Shown one piece after another: positions 1 through 10,955 of a stretch of DNA of 64,000 bases (the first letter of the stretch is position 1; each line of letters opens with the position of its first letter). The DNA lies in NCBI GenBank assembly GCA_963682025.1, contig OY821520.1, forward strand, positions 239,201,914-239,265,913. Direction: 5' to 3'. A model generated the notes under the pieces. That model saw only the letters and a program-made list of their open reading frames with translations. It searched no databases and was not told where the DNA came from. Made by a program: the position numbers and the translations under genes. The stretch is from Cordilura impudica. Taxonomy: Eukaryota > Arthropoda > Insecta > Diptera > Scathophagidae.

Positions 1-420
1 TATAACAATGTCGATATTTAAATCCGAATACTTACTCTCTTTCAAATAGAGGCTGTGGGATATTATTTTGATTTGAATATAAGATTTTTCCAGCAAAAAA
101 AAAAAAACAGACCAAATATAAAAAAAGGAAACAAGATGTTTTAAATTCTAATGGGGAAGTTTTGTAATATTAAACGATTAGCAGTCAAGTGTCCTTTGAA
201 TAACATACAATTGGAAGGCCCCACAGAAAGTGAAATAGATTGATGTGAATTAATATTGTATTTCTTGCAGAAATTTTGTGCAACAGAACTTTTAATTTGT
301 TTACAAATTTTCATCGCAACCTTAGCAAGGACTCGTTTAGCTGCCATGTATAATATTCTTTCTATATGCACATGCACCTATTTTCACCAATTTCTTCAGC
401 GTTCATCCTATAAAAGCTTA
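1..420. other. AT-rich sequence, no supported gene
   Basis: No recognisable gene or element. A minus-strand reading frame at 141-377 (78 codons) is less AT-biased than its surroundings and could be a scrap of a transposon protein, but I recognise no motif in it. The right edge grades into a DINE-like repeat at about 420. Confidence 0.5.
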
Positions 421-444
421 TACACCAAATTTCGTCAATATATA

Positions 445-1462
445 TATGTTCGTTATCTTGTGAAAAAAGTGAAAGAAACTGGCATCCTCATCGATAAACC
501 AAAGCGTGAAAAGCCAAAAACAGTGCGTACACCTGAGAATATTGCTGCTGTGGCAGAAAGAATTGAACATTTCGGAGGCATCATTGAGACGAATTTTGCA
601 TAAAGACCTTGGTATGACGCCATACAAAGTCCAATTGGTTCAGGAGTTGAAGCCAACTGACCATCCAATGCGTTTTCGCTTCGCTAAGTGGGCCTGCGAT
701 CGACTTACAGAAGATGCCGATTTTGCCAAAAAAAATCATCTTTTCAGATGAAGCTCATTTTGATCTTGGCGGGTACGTAAACAAGCAAAATTGTCGCATT
801 TGGGGCACAGAAAACCCGCACGCATACATTGAAAAGCCGATACACCCAAAACGAGTCACTGTTTGGTGCGGATTTTGGTCCAGAGGCATAATTGGGCCAT
901 TTTTCTTCGAAAATGAGCAAGGAGTGGCCGTTACAGTCAATGGCGATCGTTATCGGGACATGTTGAACGAATTTTTGTTCACAAAAATTGAAATGGAGGA
1001 TATTGGCAACATTTGGTTTCAACAGGACGGCGCTACGTGCCACACAGCCGAAGCTACACTCGATGTTTTGCGCCCTGTTTTTGAAGATCGCATTATCAGC
1101 CGCAGAGCTTATGTCGTCTTGGCCACCTCAGAGCTGCGATTTGACACCGTTAGACTATTATTTGTGGGGTGCCCTCAAAGATAAGTGTTACGCCAACCAG
1201 CCAGAGACAATTGACACTTTAAGGGACAATATTCGTGAAGCCATTGGTGAAATACAGCTGCACACAATCGATAATGTGCTTAAAAATTGGACCGATCGTG
1301 TAGGCTACTGCATGGCCAGCCGAGGCAGCCATTTGAATGAAATTATTTTCCATTATTAACCGGAAGGATTGTACTTTCAAATAAAAAAAGAAATTTGAGA
1401 TAATATTCAGTAGTTTTTTTTATAGCATTTTCAAAAAAAAAAAAGTTATTTGGCGGACCCTT
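445..1462 (+). mobile_element. mariner-like element copy 1, 5' truncated
   Basis: Tc1/mariner-type DNA transposon, the same family as the copies at 21095-22390 and 36736-38049. The 3' terminus GGCGGACCCTT is present at 1452-1462. The 5' TIR and N-terminal coding part are missing: similarity to the other copies begins abruptly at about 445. Relative to them it lacks about 44 bp at about 557 and has an extra base near 1110. The expected TA after the 3' end reads CA, which fits an old target-site mutation. It sits inside an older DINE-like repeat. Confidence 0.85.
446..1359 (+). pseudogene. mariner transposase pseudogene (copy 1)
   Basis: Cut-and-paste transposase remnant. Visible in order: the end of the helix-turn-helix region ([13 protein letters not shown]), the first catalytic Asp in FSDEAHF, the second in [11 protein letters not shown], and the third in [17 protein letters not shown]. 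By my count 36 residues lie between the second and third Asp, near the DD37D group. The frame breaks at a run of eight A (728-735, where seven would keep frame), at the about 44-bp deletion near 557, and at an extra base near 1110. The N-terminus is absent, so it cannot encode a working enzyme. The C-terminal part ([14 protein letters not shown]) is clean. Confidence 0.88.
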
Positions 1463-1568
1463 CATTTGCGACCTGTAGATTGATTGCATAGTTTACAGGG
1501 ACTCGCATGCAGATGGATGGCAGACGGACAGACGAAAAAGATTCTGAGTCGATCGGTATAATAACACT

Positions 1569-1955
1569 GTGAAAATAGAGGCTAAATTAGAAGACCCGTA
1601 TCGCGACGTTTGTTTATGTTAGTTCGAATTTTTTTTTAATGGACCTTCGAACTTTGCAGTCAAATGCCGATTTTCAGCATATTGTTGATATGGTTTTTTG
1701 GCTATAACTCGTCGACTAATTGATATTTTTTCAATCTGTAAAAGCCAAATTATTGCTAGAGACCTGTGCAACTATTAAAATTTTTTAAAAAATTGATTTA
1801 AAAAATATTTGTGGTGCTTATGAAGCAAAATGTTGGAAAAATTATTTTTTTTCATGCTTTTTGAAAATATTTTCCACAAAAATAAGTCTTTTTGCTTTCT
1901 GTTTGATCTATAAAATGCTTCTCAGTTTCTTCAATAAATTTCATTTGAAAAGAGA
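1569..1955 (+). repeat. Left long terminal inverted repeat of T1
   Basis: Starts GTGAAAATAGAGGC and matches the reverse complement of 4066-4453 along its whole length with scattered substitutions and small indels. It contains GCTATAACTCGTCGAC and CTTTCTGTTTGATCTATA, both found inverted in the right arm. Confidence 0.9.
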
Positions 1956-2323
1956 ATGGTCTTTGTCGACAATTTGCGTTAAAAATCCCAAAACCATTAA
2001 ATAAATAGCGATTTAGGTAGAAGTAATTAAAAAGGGAAGGTCCAAGAATTAGGAATTAGTAAAACAACTTTTTTGTTTTCAACCATCGATTTAGCGAGGT
2101 AGCGATTTTTTTATTTCGTATAGCCGAACTAATTTCAAAAATGAAGATTCAATTAAGACTCGAAACTCAGCCGAAGCTGATGTCTTTTAATTTTGGCTCG
2201 GTCGTGATAAAATTCGCTATTAATTTTTTTGGAACTTATTTAATTTTGTGAGTGATTTAAGTTAAGTGCATCGGCTTCATAAAAATATCAAAAAAAAACA
2301 TTATATGATATATATTGTATTAA

Positions 2324-3883
2324 AAATGTCGGAACCAAAATGTAAAATGGACCATTTTTGTAATGTTTGTGGACTTTTCAAAGCAAGCGATGATATATGT
2401 GGCAATGCGAGTGATTTTTTTTTTTGAAGCCTATAAACAATATTTCTCACAAGAGTTTATCACTGACGTAAACTATGCCCCTAAAAAAGTTTGCTTTAAT
2501 TGCTATTCAACTCTTATGCAATGGAAAAGTGAAAAGAAGAAGGCTATGCCTTTTGGTATACCAATGATGTGGTTAGACAACAGCCCGCATCAAGAAGAAA
2601 ATTGCTATGGATGTATCAACTACCATAAAACTTTGAATAGAAGCAAAGAATAAAACTTATGTAGCAGTGCCAAGTGTCCAATTTCCATTACCCTATAAAA
2701 AAGATTATTGGCGTTTATTCATCGATAGTTCACTAATCAGCTTAAAAGTTGTGCTTTTGCACAAGACAAATAGAATGCCTTCTGTTCCGATTGCGTAAAG
2801 CACTGACACTAGTGAAAATTTCCATAATTTGAAACACATTCTGGAAGTAGTCAAATATAACGAACACCAGTGGTGCATTTGCTGCGACCTCAAAATAGTT
2901 TCATTGATTACAGGCTTAACAGCATCTGGCCGTCCAAAATATCCGTGTTTTTTGTGCGATTGGGATTCACGATACGGAGAAGGTATTAAAGGAAGAAACC
3001 AGTACAAACAGCATAAATGGAATAGTCGCATTGGACGGAAATGGCCTAATGACAATAGGCTACACGAAAGTCTTGTTCCTGAAATGAAAATTTTGTTGCC
3101 GTTGCTCCACACTAAACTTGGCATTGCTAAAAATTTTTTGAAATGTATCGCAAAATGACCAGCAGTATTCAACCGCTTAAAAGACATTTTCCCAAGACTA
3201 AGTAACGCCAAAATTCAGGAAAGGGTTGTTAATGGTCCCGACATACGGAAACTAATGAGTCGTCAAGATTTTGACCAAGTTCTGACAGACCGAGAATTAT
3301 ATGCATGGCTCGCATTGAAAGCAGTCATTAAAGGACTTTTGGGTAAAAAACGCAAAGACAACTACAGGCAATCTGTTGCAAACATGTTGGCAGCTTTCGA
3401 TGAAATTAGGGTTAATATGTCGTACTAAATTCATCTCTTGCATCATCAGCATCTTGATCAACTCGCTCAACAGTTGCCAACTGAATCTGATGAGCAAGGC
3501 GAACGTTATCACCAAACTGCGCTTCCATTTGAAATAAGGTAACTATAGAGTGTGCATATTTTGAATTTCCAGATTTTTCTAATATCTTTGTCAGAGTGCA
3601 CAATTTAAACATGTTAACGATTGAAAACCATTTTCGTTTCAGGTACAGAGGAAAGAAATCTCCAGATGCAATACTCGCTGAAATTTGTTGGTGGTATAAA
3701 AACACCTTTGAAGAAGAGGAAGACGAGGAAAAAGAGGAAGAAAGGGAAGACAAAGATGAAATTGCAGAATATCTGTTGGACGAAATTATCGACCTTTCTG
3801 ATGATGATGACGATGACCAAGATATTAGAGAGAGCAGTGATGTTGATCCACAGTCGCCTGCTAAACGGCAATCATTAATATAA
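2324..3883 (+). pseudogene. Putative DDE transposase of T1, multiply broken
   Basis: I place the start at the ATG at 2326 (protein begins MSEPKC). Pieces in different frames line up with the protein of element T2. First comes a CxxC (HFCNVCG), then a second CxxC (VCFNCY) with MPFGIPMMW; then RLFIDSS at about 2713, CCDLKIVSLITGL, CFLCDWDSR, LLPLLHTKLG, GPDIRKLM, ALKAVI, and DEQGERYHQ followed by RYRGKK. I read the Asp in FID, the Asp in CDLK and the Glu in DEQGER as an RNase-H-fold catalytic triad, with the CxxC and His-rich stretch between them as an insertion domain. This is inference from order and conservation. Stops and frameshifts occur near 2430, 2800, 3158 and 3430. The tail is strongly acidic (Glu/Asp runs at about 3710-3850). 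Proteins of this family are common in arthropod genomes but usually carry no functional name. Confidence 0.65.
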
Positions 3884-4065
3884 TTTATTTAATTTATTTA
3901 CTTAAAACTTTTCATAACTAACATTTCAAAAATATATTCTTTTCCATATTTTTATAATTTCTTTTCAATCTTTCTTCAAAGCCAACACTGAACAAAATTG
4001 GTACATAAAAAATGAGAAGTAAATTAATATTAAGCTGGAAAACGCAAGTTTTGTATTATGATTGT

Positions 4066-4453
4066 TTTCTTTCCAAATGAAATGTATTGAAGAAACTGAG
4101 AAGCATATTATAGATCAAACAGAAAGCAAAAGAGACTTAGTTTTGTGGAAAATATTTTCAGAAAGCATGAAAAAAAATAATTTTTCTAACATTTTGCTTC
4201 ATAAGCACCACAAAAATTTTCTAAATCAATTTTTTCGAAAATTTGTATTATTGCACAGGTCCCTAGCAATAATTTGGCTTTTACCGATTGGAAAAACATC
4301 AATTAGTCGACGAGTTATAGCCAAAAAACCATATAAACAACATGCTGAAAATCGTCATTTGACTGCAAAGTTCGAAGGTCGATTAAGAAAAAATTCGAAC
4401 TAACATAAACAAACGCCGCGATACGGGTCTTCTAATTTAGCCTCTATTTTCAC
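4066..4453 (-). repeat. Right long terminal inverted repeat of T1
   Basis: Inverted partner of 1569-1955, ending CCTCTATTTTCAC at 4453. A reading frame of 113 codons at 4062-4403 lies wholly inside this arm; it is a by-product, because the other arm carries the same sequence without keeping that frame. Confidence 0.9.
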
Positions 4454-4604
4454 CCCTCACTCTCAGAATCGACCTAACTTTTGCTAACCTGAATTTGTTC
4501 CACAGTGTAATATATGGGTCTAGTTCAAATATTTTAGTTAATTACTAACATCTGTACAAGCTGATTATATCCTGACAACATAGGGTGGCATAGAGCATAA
4601 CAAG

Positions 4605-7600
4605 TAAGAATGTTAAATTCGGCTGTGCCGAATCTTTGATACCCTCCACCTCGGTTTGAGTATTGATAACAAATGTAAACAAAATATTGGAAAAATATGC
4701 ATGCGTTTCCGATTATATGACATAACTTCTCGTTTAATTTAGTCTTTGCTAATTAAATAGCTCGCCCTAACTTCCATTGCAAAGGTAATGGTTGTGTAGG
4801 GTGGCTAAATGCATTAACTCGTGCTAATTGGAGATGGCTGTAAGTTTCTTTTATCTGGCCAAATATTTCTTCATTGCGGCCATACAGGTCGGATGGAGTA
4901 ACAAAATAATAACCAAAAAAAAAAGCTCTCTCAACTTTTTTATTAAAATATTGCCATATTTGGAAAACATAGAGAATAAATTTTTAATAATAAATAATCA
5001 AATTAGGGATGCCAAACGCAAAAAACCAAATTTCCCAAACATTTTAAATAAAATAATTTGTTATCTTTATTTTCTGAAAAATTTCAAATATTCATCCAAA
5101 AAAAATTGTGAAAATAGCATTCTCATCAAATTGCCTTTATTTATGTAACAATTTTTATGTTCGAAATTCTTAAATATTATTTGAGGTTTTCTAAAATTCA
5201 TTGAATTTAAATTAATGTTTTCTGTAGTCCGATTCTGTTAATTTCAACGACAATCGCAAAATATATCGACAGCTATTGTTGTTTGCACTAAGGATTAAGT
5301 GATTCACTAAGTACATACATCTTAACGACAGTCGACAAATCTATTTTTCTATTTATTTAAATTGTAAACGAGTGGCATCTCTGTCAAAATAAGCGAAAAA
5401 CACAAAAGAATAGAAAACAAACAAATTACTTCGTGTTTCACAGGATGATTTTATATTTATGTTTAATATCTTTATTTTTTTTTTTTACTAATATTTCTGT
5501 TTATTTATTTAAAAATGAAATAATGAATTGAATATGCTATTTAATTTTTTTATTTATATAAAAAAGTTTTTTTAATTAAAGCAAAATATTTTTACTATTT
5601 TATGATTTTTATTTATGTATGACGACATTTCAACCTAAAAATTTAAGTTTTTATCGATTGAATAAACAACACAAAAATGGTTGTCGTTTAGATAACAACA
5701 ACAGCTGACTTTAACAATAGCGAATATCGTTTAAAAATTTTACTGATAATTTTGCAATTTTCTTTTTTTAACGGTACCGAAAAGCTATTAATTTCTCCTG
5801 AATGTCAAGATTTTTTTAAATGTAAAAATTTTTTAAATGTAAACATAGTTGGTGTTTTTTTTTTTTGGAATTTCAATTTGTGTTTAATGAATAAAATTTA
5901 TATATTAAAGATGCAATTGATGTCTTCTAAATTTAAAACTATAATTTCCGACGTTTTGATATGATTTTCTGAAATTCAATTAATTGTAATTTATAATTGG
6001 AAATTTTTAATTCCAGTTTTTAGAATTGATATTTTCTTAAATTTGAATGGAAAATTTAAAAAGTGCAATTTTGTATTTATGTGAATAATAATGCTTTAGT
6101 AATTATAAACAATTTTTAAAAATTAGATGTAATCGCAATCAGATATTTTGTAGGTAAAGCAGAATAATAATTCTATATAACTATGTATTGTATTGAATGA
6201 ATTGTTTTGAAAGCAAAAAACTCATTGATGAACTCGGTAACTCTATTTTGTAAAGACAACAAAAAGTTAATATGCCAAACTTATGTTCATATTTGTAAAA
6301 GAATAATGAAAAAACGTATGAAAAAACGTATGAAATAAAAGACCAGCCCGTGTATACTCTTAACATTGTTCTGTATAATATCTATTTGAAAATATTGACA
6401 TTCATGTTAAAATAGAAATAACTAATTAGCTTTGCAATAGTGTGGCGCCATCTACTGTGGCATAGTCACGCTGAGCAAAATGAAGTGACACTCTGCTAAT
6501 GCGAAAGAAATGTGTTTTCCCCATAACAAAATATTGCAGAATTTTATGTAAATAAAATAATATACCGATTTATTTTTCTAACATGCAGATATTATGGATA
6601 TACATACATACATATATACTATATGTATATTATTTGTATTATTTAATATGTTTATGTATGTTTATGTAAATATTACACACAAAAAATACAACATCAAACG
6701 TTATTTTTGTGTTTTTCTCTTTAAATAAATTAATACATAAAATTTTTTTTTGCTAAATTTACATTGTTTTTTTTTAATAACTACGTATTTAAGCATTATT
6801 TGCTTTATATGCTGGTGAATTTTTACTCCCTTTATATTACCTCGTAGTGTCTGTTTGTCGAAAAAATTTTGGGTCAATGTTAACCCCTTTTCCGTGACCC
6901 AAACTTTGCAGGCAGGCTCGTGGCAATGACAGAAATGATCTAATAAATTTTTTTAGTAATGTCAAAACAACGGAAACTTTAAAATTTTTCTACCAGAGTT
7001 GATAAAAAAAAATTTACAAATGGTTAGTTTTTATTATATTATTACCACAATGACCACCAAAACAACAAGTCCAGCTATGACAACAATACAACATTTAGAA
7101 TAACAACAAGAATAATATAGAAACATCATATTTTTCATTTTTTTTTACTTTTTCAGAGATTTCCCTGGACCTGTTCCACCGATTTTAATGATTTTTGAAA
7201 TAAAAATCTTCCCACGAGTTTGCTGAATCATTTTCACTGAAAATGATCACCTTAGCTATCCTATTGAGGGCGTGATCATGACAGGAACAACATAGAAAAT
7301 TATATTTTTTCATGACTTTTTTCAGTTCTTCTTTCAAATCTCGGGCCCTAATCAACCGATTTGGACGATTTTAAATAGCGAACTTCTCAGGATGTCAGTG
7401 AATCATTTTTTATGTCAACGAGTAGCCTAGCTGCCCGATTGATGCCGTCATCGTGATTTCCACCGACGGACAGACGGACATCGCTATATCAACTCCGGTT
7501 GTCATAAGGATCACAAATATATATATTTTATTGGGTCCAACATTTTTTTCTAATTATTACAAACGGAATGACAAACTTGGATATACCCTTTGCACACTGG

Positions 7601-7611
7601 AGTGGAGGGTA
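4605..7611 (-). mobile_element. Helentron-like element, copy A (3 kb, non-coding)
   Basis: Same family as 41114-44176, in opposite orientation. In element orientation it starts TATACCCTCCACTCC (near 7611) and ends with the inverted GGTGGAGGGTATC followed by a hairpin, ATTCGGC.ca.GCCGAAT, and AACATTCTT (near 4605). An inverted repeat that is terminal on one side, but moved inward by a hairpin on the other, is the asymmetric end pattern described for Helentron/DINE-type Helitrons; that class is my inference. No coding capacity is seen. Relative to copy B it lacks about 230 bp near 4700. Internal landmarks are the GGCGCCATCTAC segment near 6445 and a CAGACGGACAGACGGAC segment near 7470. Confidence 0.6.
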
Positions 7612-8977
7612 TAAAAATTACCATTTTAAACCATTACAAAAATGAACTAATTGCATAATTTTTTAAAGCAACTTAATTTCATTAGGAAACAAAATGTCGT
7701 TAAGCTACGAAAAAATATTATGTAAGCAAAATCGATAATGAAAAATCAGCAAGTTTTAAAATTCACTGACTTAGAGAATGTGCCGGAGTTATGGCGCTAA
7801 GCTCAAGACCATACAAATCTACAGGCAGATGCAGAAGTCTTATAACAAATTTTTCCCTTTTTGTTGTACTTTTTTAGGTCACATGTATGTTTCTGTAAAG
7901 TTAAAAATAGTTCTTAATTAATTAAAAAATATGAAAATAAAGTTTTAAAGTTTTATTGTAAGGGTAAATATTTAAAATTTACAAATTTCAAATAACAACC
8001 GCCAATACTGCTGTTACCCTAGCGTTAAACACCGAAAATGCTGTAAAAACCTTTCATTTTTATGTTAGTAACATTATGGTGTTACCTCAAATTACCACAA
8101 GATGGTTCTAAAGTAGTTTTCCTTTCGGAAGGACGGAATCATAACACAAAAATTTTGATATATAGATTATTAGCTAAATATATTATATTAATGACAGTTT
8201 TCTGATGCTCTTTTATTATGTTAAAAGAAAAGTTTTTTTTAAATCTTTTTACACACAACTCAAATGATTTTATTAAATTATGTTTTTGTTCCATTAGTTT
8301 TTCTATTTTTTTCTATCTTTTACAAATTCCTTTATAAAATTTTTAAAGATTTTTTTTATAAAAATATATTTTTCACATAATTTTGATAAAAAAAAAGCAA
8401 AAAGCAATAACTTTAACGTTGATGTTAGGCTTTTATTAACAAAAAAAAACAGCAAATGATGAAAACGAAAATTTGTAGTGTATATTTTGTTGCAATTTTG
8501 ATATTTTATTAAAAAAAGATTTTCTTCAAAAAATTAAATTATTCATAAAAAAGCAAAAAGTTGTTGGGATGCCAACAACGAAAACGAAAATTTGTACTAT
8601 GTGTATATTTTGTTTTGTTGCATTTTTTTTTTTTTTTTTTTTCAATAAAAACGTTTTTTAGTTAATAAAATTTGAATTAAAAAAAGATTTTCTTAAAAAA
8701 AATTATTTTTCACATAATTTTCATAAAAAAGGCAAAAAGTTATGTACATATATTTTAACTTCGTCATTGATGTTAGGCTTTTATTAATGGTAAACAAACG
8801 CACTCTTTTCTCACAATTTCTTATGCCAACGCTCGAAAAAACCTCGTGTCTCTCTAACCATAGCTAGGAGCTGAGCATGACTTAATTTTGCAAACATCTG
8901 ACACTCTCTAGACAAATGGCCTATTATTCCTATAAACATCCACGCCAGCTTTCTTTCTAAATTGCAATGAAATTAAA
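7612..8977. repeat. AT-rich spacer with local duplications
   Basis: No gene. The stretch 8368-8440 (TTTTTCACATAATTTTGATA ... GATGTTAGGCTTTTATTAA) recurs at about 8708-8790, and ACGAAAATTTGTA segments recur at about 8465 and 8583, so the region contains diverged tandem copies of about 120-340 bp. At 8813-8850 there is a roughly 40-bp segment (CAACGCTCGAAAAAACCTCG) whose inverted copy lies at about 10567-10605. Confidence 0.5.
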
Positions 8978-9332
8978 TCTAGGCGATTTCTTGTGACCGA
9001 TGTTTTGTTCTACTGATTTATTCCGATTTTGACCAAACGTATATTATTTGAAAGTTATTTCTTTTTAGCCGTTTTGCAGATTTACCGATTTTTAATTTTT
9101 TTTCCTTAATTTTGTGTAAATTGCATTCAAAGTTGCTACTAACACATACATAAAATTATACATATGCTATGTGTGTGTTTATTAAATTTGTTGATGTGTT
9201 TGTTAATGAGTTTGTTATCTACATTCATAATAATAATCAACCAAAAAAAAGTGTGTGTTTGTGAATTGGCTAAATTGAGAAATAAATTTACCTAGAAATT
9301 GCACTCGAATTTCGAGCGCTGGAATCTCCTAG
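8978..9332 (+). mobile_element. Small Helitron-like element H1
   Basis: Non-autonomous element of the family also at 29992, 46620, 50263, 57114 and 60679. It begins TC after A (the usual ATAATATTAATAGG of the 5' end is deleted) and ends CTAG before T. The palindrome CTCGAATTTCGAG lies 12 bp before the end, as expected for a Helitron 3' hairpin. It has no coding sequence. Body landmarks are GGCGATTTCTTGTGACCGAT and GTTGCTACTAACACATACAT. Confidence 0.75.
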
Positions 9333-9719
9333 TTTGTTATAAATAGAGCAATTATTCGAGATATTTATGAGAACCTAAAACGCAGGCGGAGGGTATCAAA
9401 TATTCGGCATTGCCGAAGAAATTCGAGTGAAAAATCTTGGAAATTTTATTCGTTTCAATGGTGCGTGGTAGAGAAGAAGAAATCATATATGTATTTGTAA
9501 AATTCATAACTGCACTGTATCTTTAATCAGACTAGTTTCTGGCATTTCAGCCTTCCTCAGTGATTTTATTGAACATGTGATAATTGTTATGTTATAATTG
9601 ATTAGATAAAATTTTTCTACTTGGGGCGGCCGTGAGGTTTGAACCTGCATCTATCTCACACACACTCGTACTTGCACTTTTTGTCAGCGCTTTAACACAC
9701 TCACTCGTTAATTTAATAA
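9333..9719 (-). repeat. Degenerate tRNA-headed SINE-like repeat
   Basis: Read on the minus strand, GTGTTAAAGCGCTGAC resembles an A-box region of a Ser/Leu-type tRNA, and GCAGGTTCAAACCTC resembles a B box (about 9640-9660). Further along the same strand (9531-9561) is a CTGAGGA - short hairpin - GAAAC motif. Together this looks like a decayed tRNA-derived SINE, but ends and target duplications were not found. At 9390-9415 there is a stray GGAGGGTATCAAA plus hairpin resembling a Helentron right end. Confidence 0.35.
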
Positions 9720-10127
9720 ATAATTTTATAAGAGCCTAAATGTAGGCTAATCAACTTTAACCAATTCACAATTCAACACTTTTTAAACAAAATTCATTAA
9801 ATTTCATTATAAATATTTGTTGAACAAATAGAAGATATATAAATGGGTTTGTTAATAAATAATTTTAAAGGAGCCCAATGCTAATCAATTTTAGCCAATT
9901 CACACTTCAACACAGGTCTTTTGATATTTATAATAAACACAGTATGAGTTTTATGTATGTGTTAGTAGAAAATTTAAATGAGCATTACTCAAAAAAAAAA
10001 AAAAAATATGGTGGACAGCTAAAAAGAAATACCTTTCAAATGAGCTATTTTTGGCCAAAATCGTTTGGTAACTAAAATTTGTATATCGCTCACAAGAATT
10101 CGCCTTGCATATTAATTAGATTATAGA
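9720..10127 (-). mobile_element. Diverged Helitron-like copy H7
   Basis: Minus-strand, strongly diverged relative of H1. Its 5' end (about 10127) reads TCTATAATCTAATTAATATG followed by GGCGAATTCTTGTG, against TCTATAATATTAATAGGC ... GGCGATTTCTTGTG in good copies. The left part contains two partial, diverged versions of the AGCCAATTCAC segment (9760 and 9890). The 3' CTAG end is not preserved. Confidence 0.45.
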
Positions 10128-10760
10128 TTATTATTTTTTCTTTTTTTTTTTGCTAAAATTAAAAAATTCTTGTGTGAAATAATTGATTAAGCCGAAAAAG
10201 CTTAATCTATTTTTGTACATAACGCTCCATCTAAAATGAACTATTTATCTTTTAAAAACCTCTAACAGTTTACAAAGAAATTATACATGTCTCTATTTTA
10301 ATATTCATATTCTTCAAATGAATATTTGCAAAAAAGGTATGATCATCTGATCAAATTTGTAGAATTTTGAATCACATAAACTGTTGCATTTAGAAGGCTC
10401 TAAAATTACTTAAACTAAAAAACGAAAAGTGCCAATTCTGAATTTTTTGAAAAGGCGCTAAATCTAGCACGAAAACCGCTAAGTTAGCATCGTGATTTTA
10501 AAATTCTTCAAACGAAGAAGAGTTGCTGTAGTAAAAAGTGATGTTTCCTAGCTAATAATCTCTGTGAAACGCGAGGTTTTTTCGAGCGTTGAGATAAGAA
10601 ATTTTTAGAAATATATAAAATTGCGCCAATTTTACTACATATTTTGATAATATGTAGTAGTGTTAGTGTTATAATAATACATATTCATCATCATCGTTCT
10701 GGATACATATTTTATTATTTCAATTTGATCTTCTGAACAAGTCAGACTTGTGTTGAACAA
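10128..10760. other. AT-rich sequence, no gene
   Basis: Nothing coding. At 10460-10495, GCTAAATCTAGCA and GCTAAGTTAGCATC match short motifs inside the hAT remnant at 14891-16126, perhaps a scrap of the same family. At 10567-10605 lies the inverted partner of 8813-8850. Confidence 0.45.
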
Positions 10761-10804
10761 TTTTGTGTTGTGCAATAAATATTATTAATAATAATAATAA
10801 CAAA

Positions 10805-10955
10805 ATGGAAGAAGAAAATGAAATTAATATTGAAGAACTGATTAGAGAAGTTTTTATGCGTCCAGTTATTTGGGACCAAAGGAACAAAAATCATTGGAAT
10901 GGAGGTGCTACAAGAAAGCATTGGAGGAGTATTGAAATAGAATTGAAAACACCAT
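10805..10955 (+). CDS. Possible first exon of a MADF-domain protein (orphan)
   Basis: ATG at 10805 after an AATAATAATAACAAA leader opens 50 codons (MEEENEINIEELIREV...) that run into a good splice donor, CAT|GTAAGT, at 10956; the frame reads a stop just inside the putative intron. The segment EELIREVFMRPVIWDQRNKN resembles the start of a MADF domain (Leu-Ile, R-P-x-I-W-D), the DNA-binding module of many insect regulators and of Harbinger-associated proteins. I found no following exon: the next 3.4 kb is simple repeat. It may be a captured exon, a retained fragment of a transposon gene, or chance. Confidence 0.35.

Larger units (their letters stand above)
1565..4507 (+). mobile_element. Long-TIR DNA transposon T1 with CACTGT termini
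   Basis: A 2943-bp element. The ends are CACTGTG (1565-1571) and CACAGTG (4501-4507), flanked by TAA on both sides (1562-1564, 4508-4510). Arms of about 388 bp form a near-perfect inverted repeat (1569-1955 with 4066-4453); the right end has about 46 extra bp between the outer heptamer and the long arm, which the left end has lost. Between the arms is a broken gene on the + strand. The flanks on both sides are adjoining parts of one DINE-like repeat, so both borders are supported by a readable empty site. Terminus and 3-bp duplication resemble CMC/EnSpm-type elements, but the assignment is inference. Confidence 0.85.
421..4600 (-). mobile_element. Old DINE-like repeat split by two later insertions
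   Basis: Three pieces of one repeat remain: about 421-444, 1463-1564 and 4508-4600. Read in order they match the reverse complement of the start of the copy at 51415-52215: the ACCAAATTTC segment, then TTTGCGACCTG, the CAGACGGACAGACG stretch, GATCGGTATA, then the TCAAATATTTT segment and a degraded ACATAGGGTGG end. The gaps are filled by a mariner copy and by a long-TIR transposon, so this repeat is older than both. Element class (DINE-1/Helentron-like) is inferred from better preserved relatives. Confidence 0.6.

Noticed and set aside
3412..3871. Ser-rich and Phe-rich frames antisense to the T1 gene
   Set aside because: They are shadows of the acidic C-terminal coding stretch on the + strand.
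4062..4403. 113-codon frame read as a possible gene
   Set aside because: It lies entirely within the right TIR of T1; the left arm carries the same sequence and does not keep the frame.
1569..4453. LTR retrotransposon as explanation for the long repeats around the T1 gene
   Set aside because: The repeats are inverted, not direct, and there is no primer-binding site, polypurine tract or reverse transcriptase.
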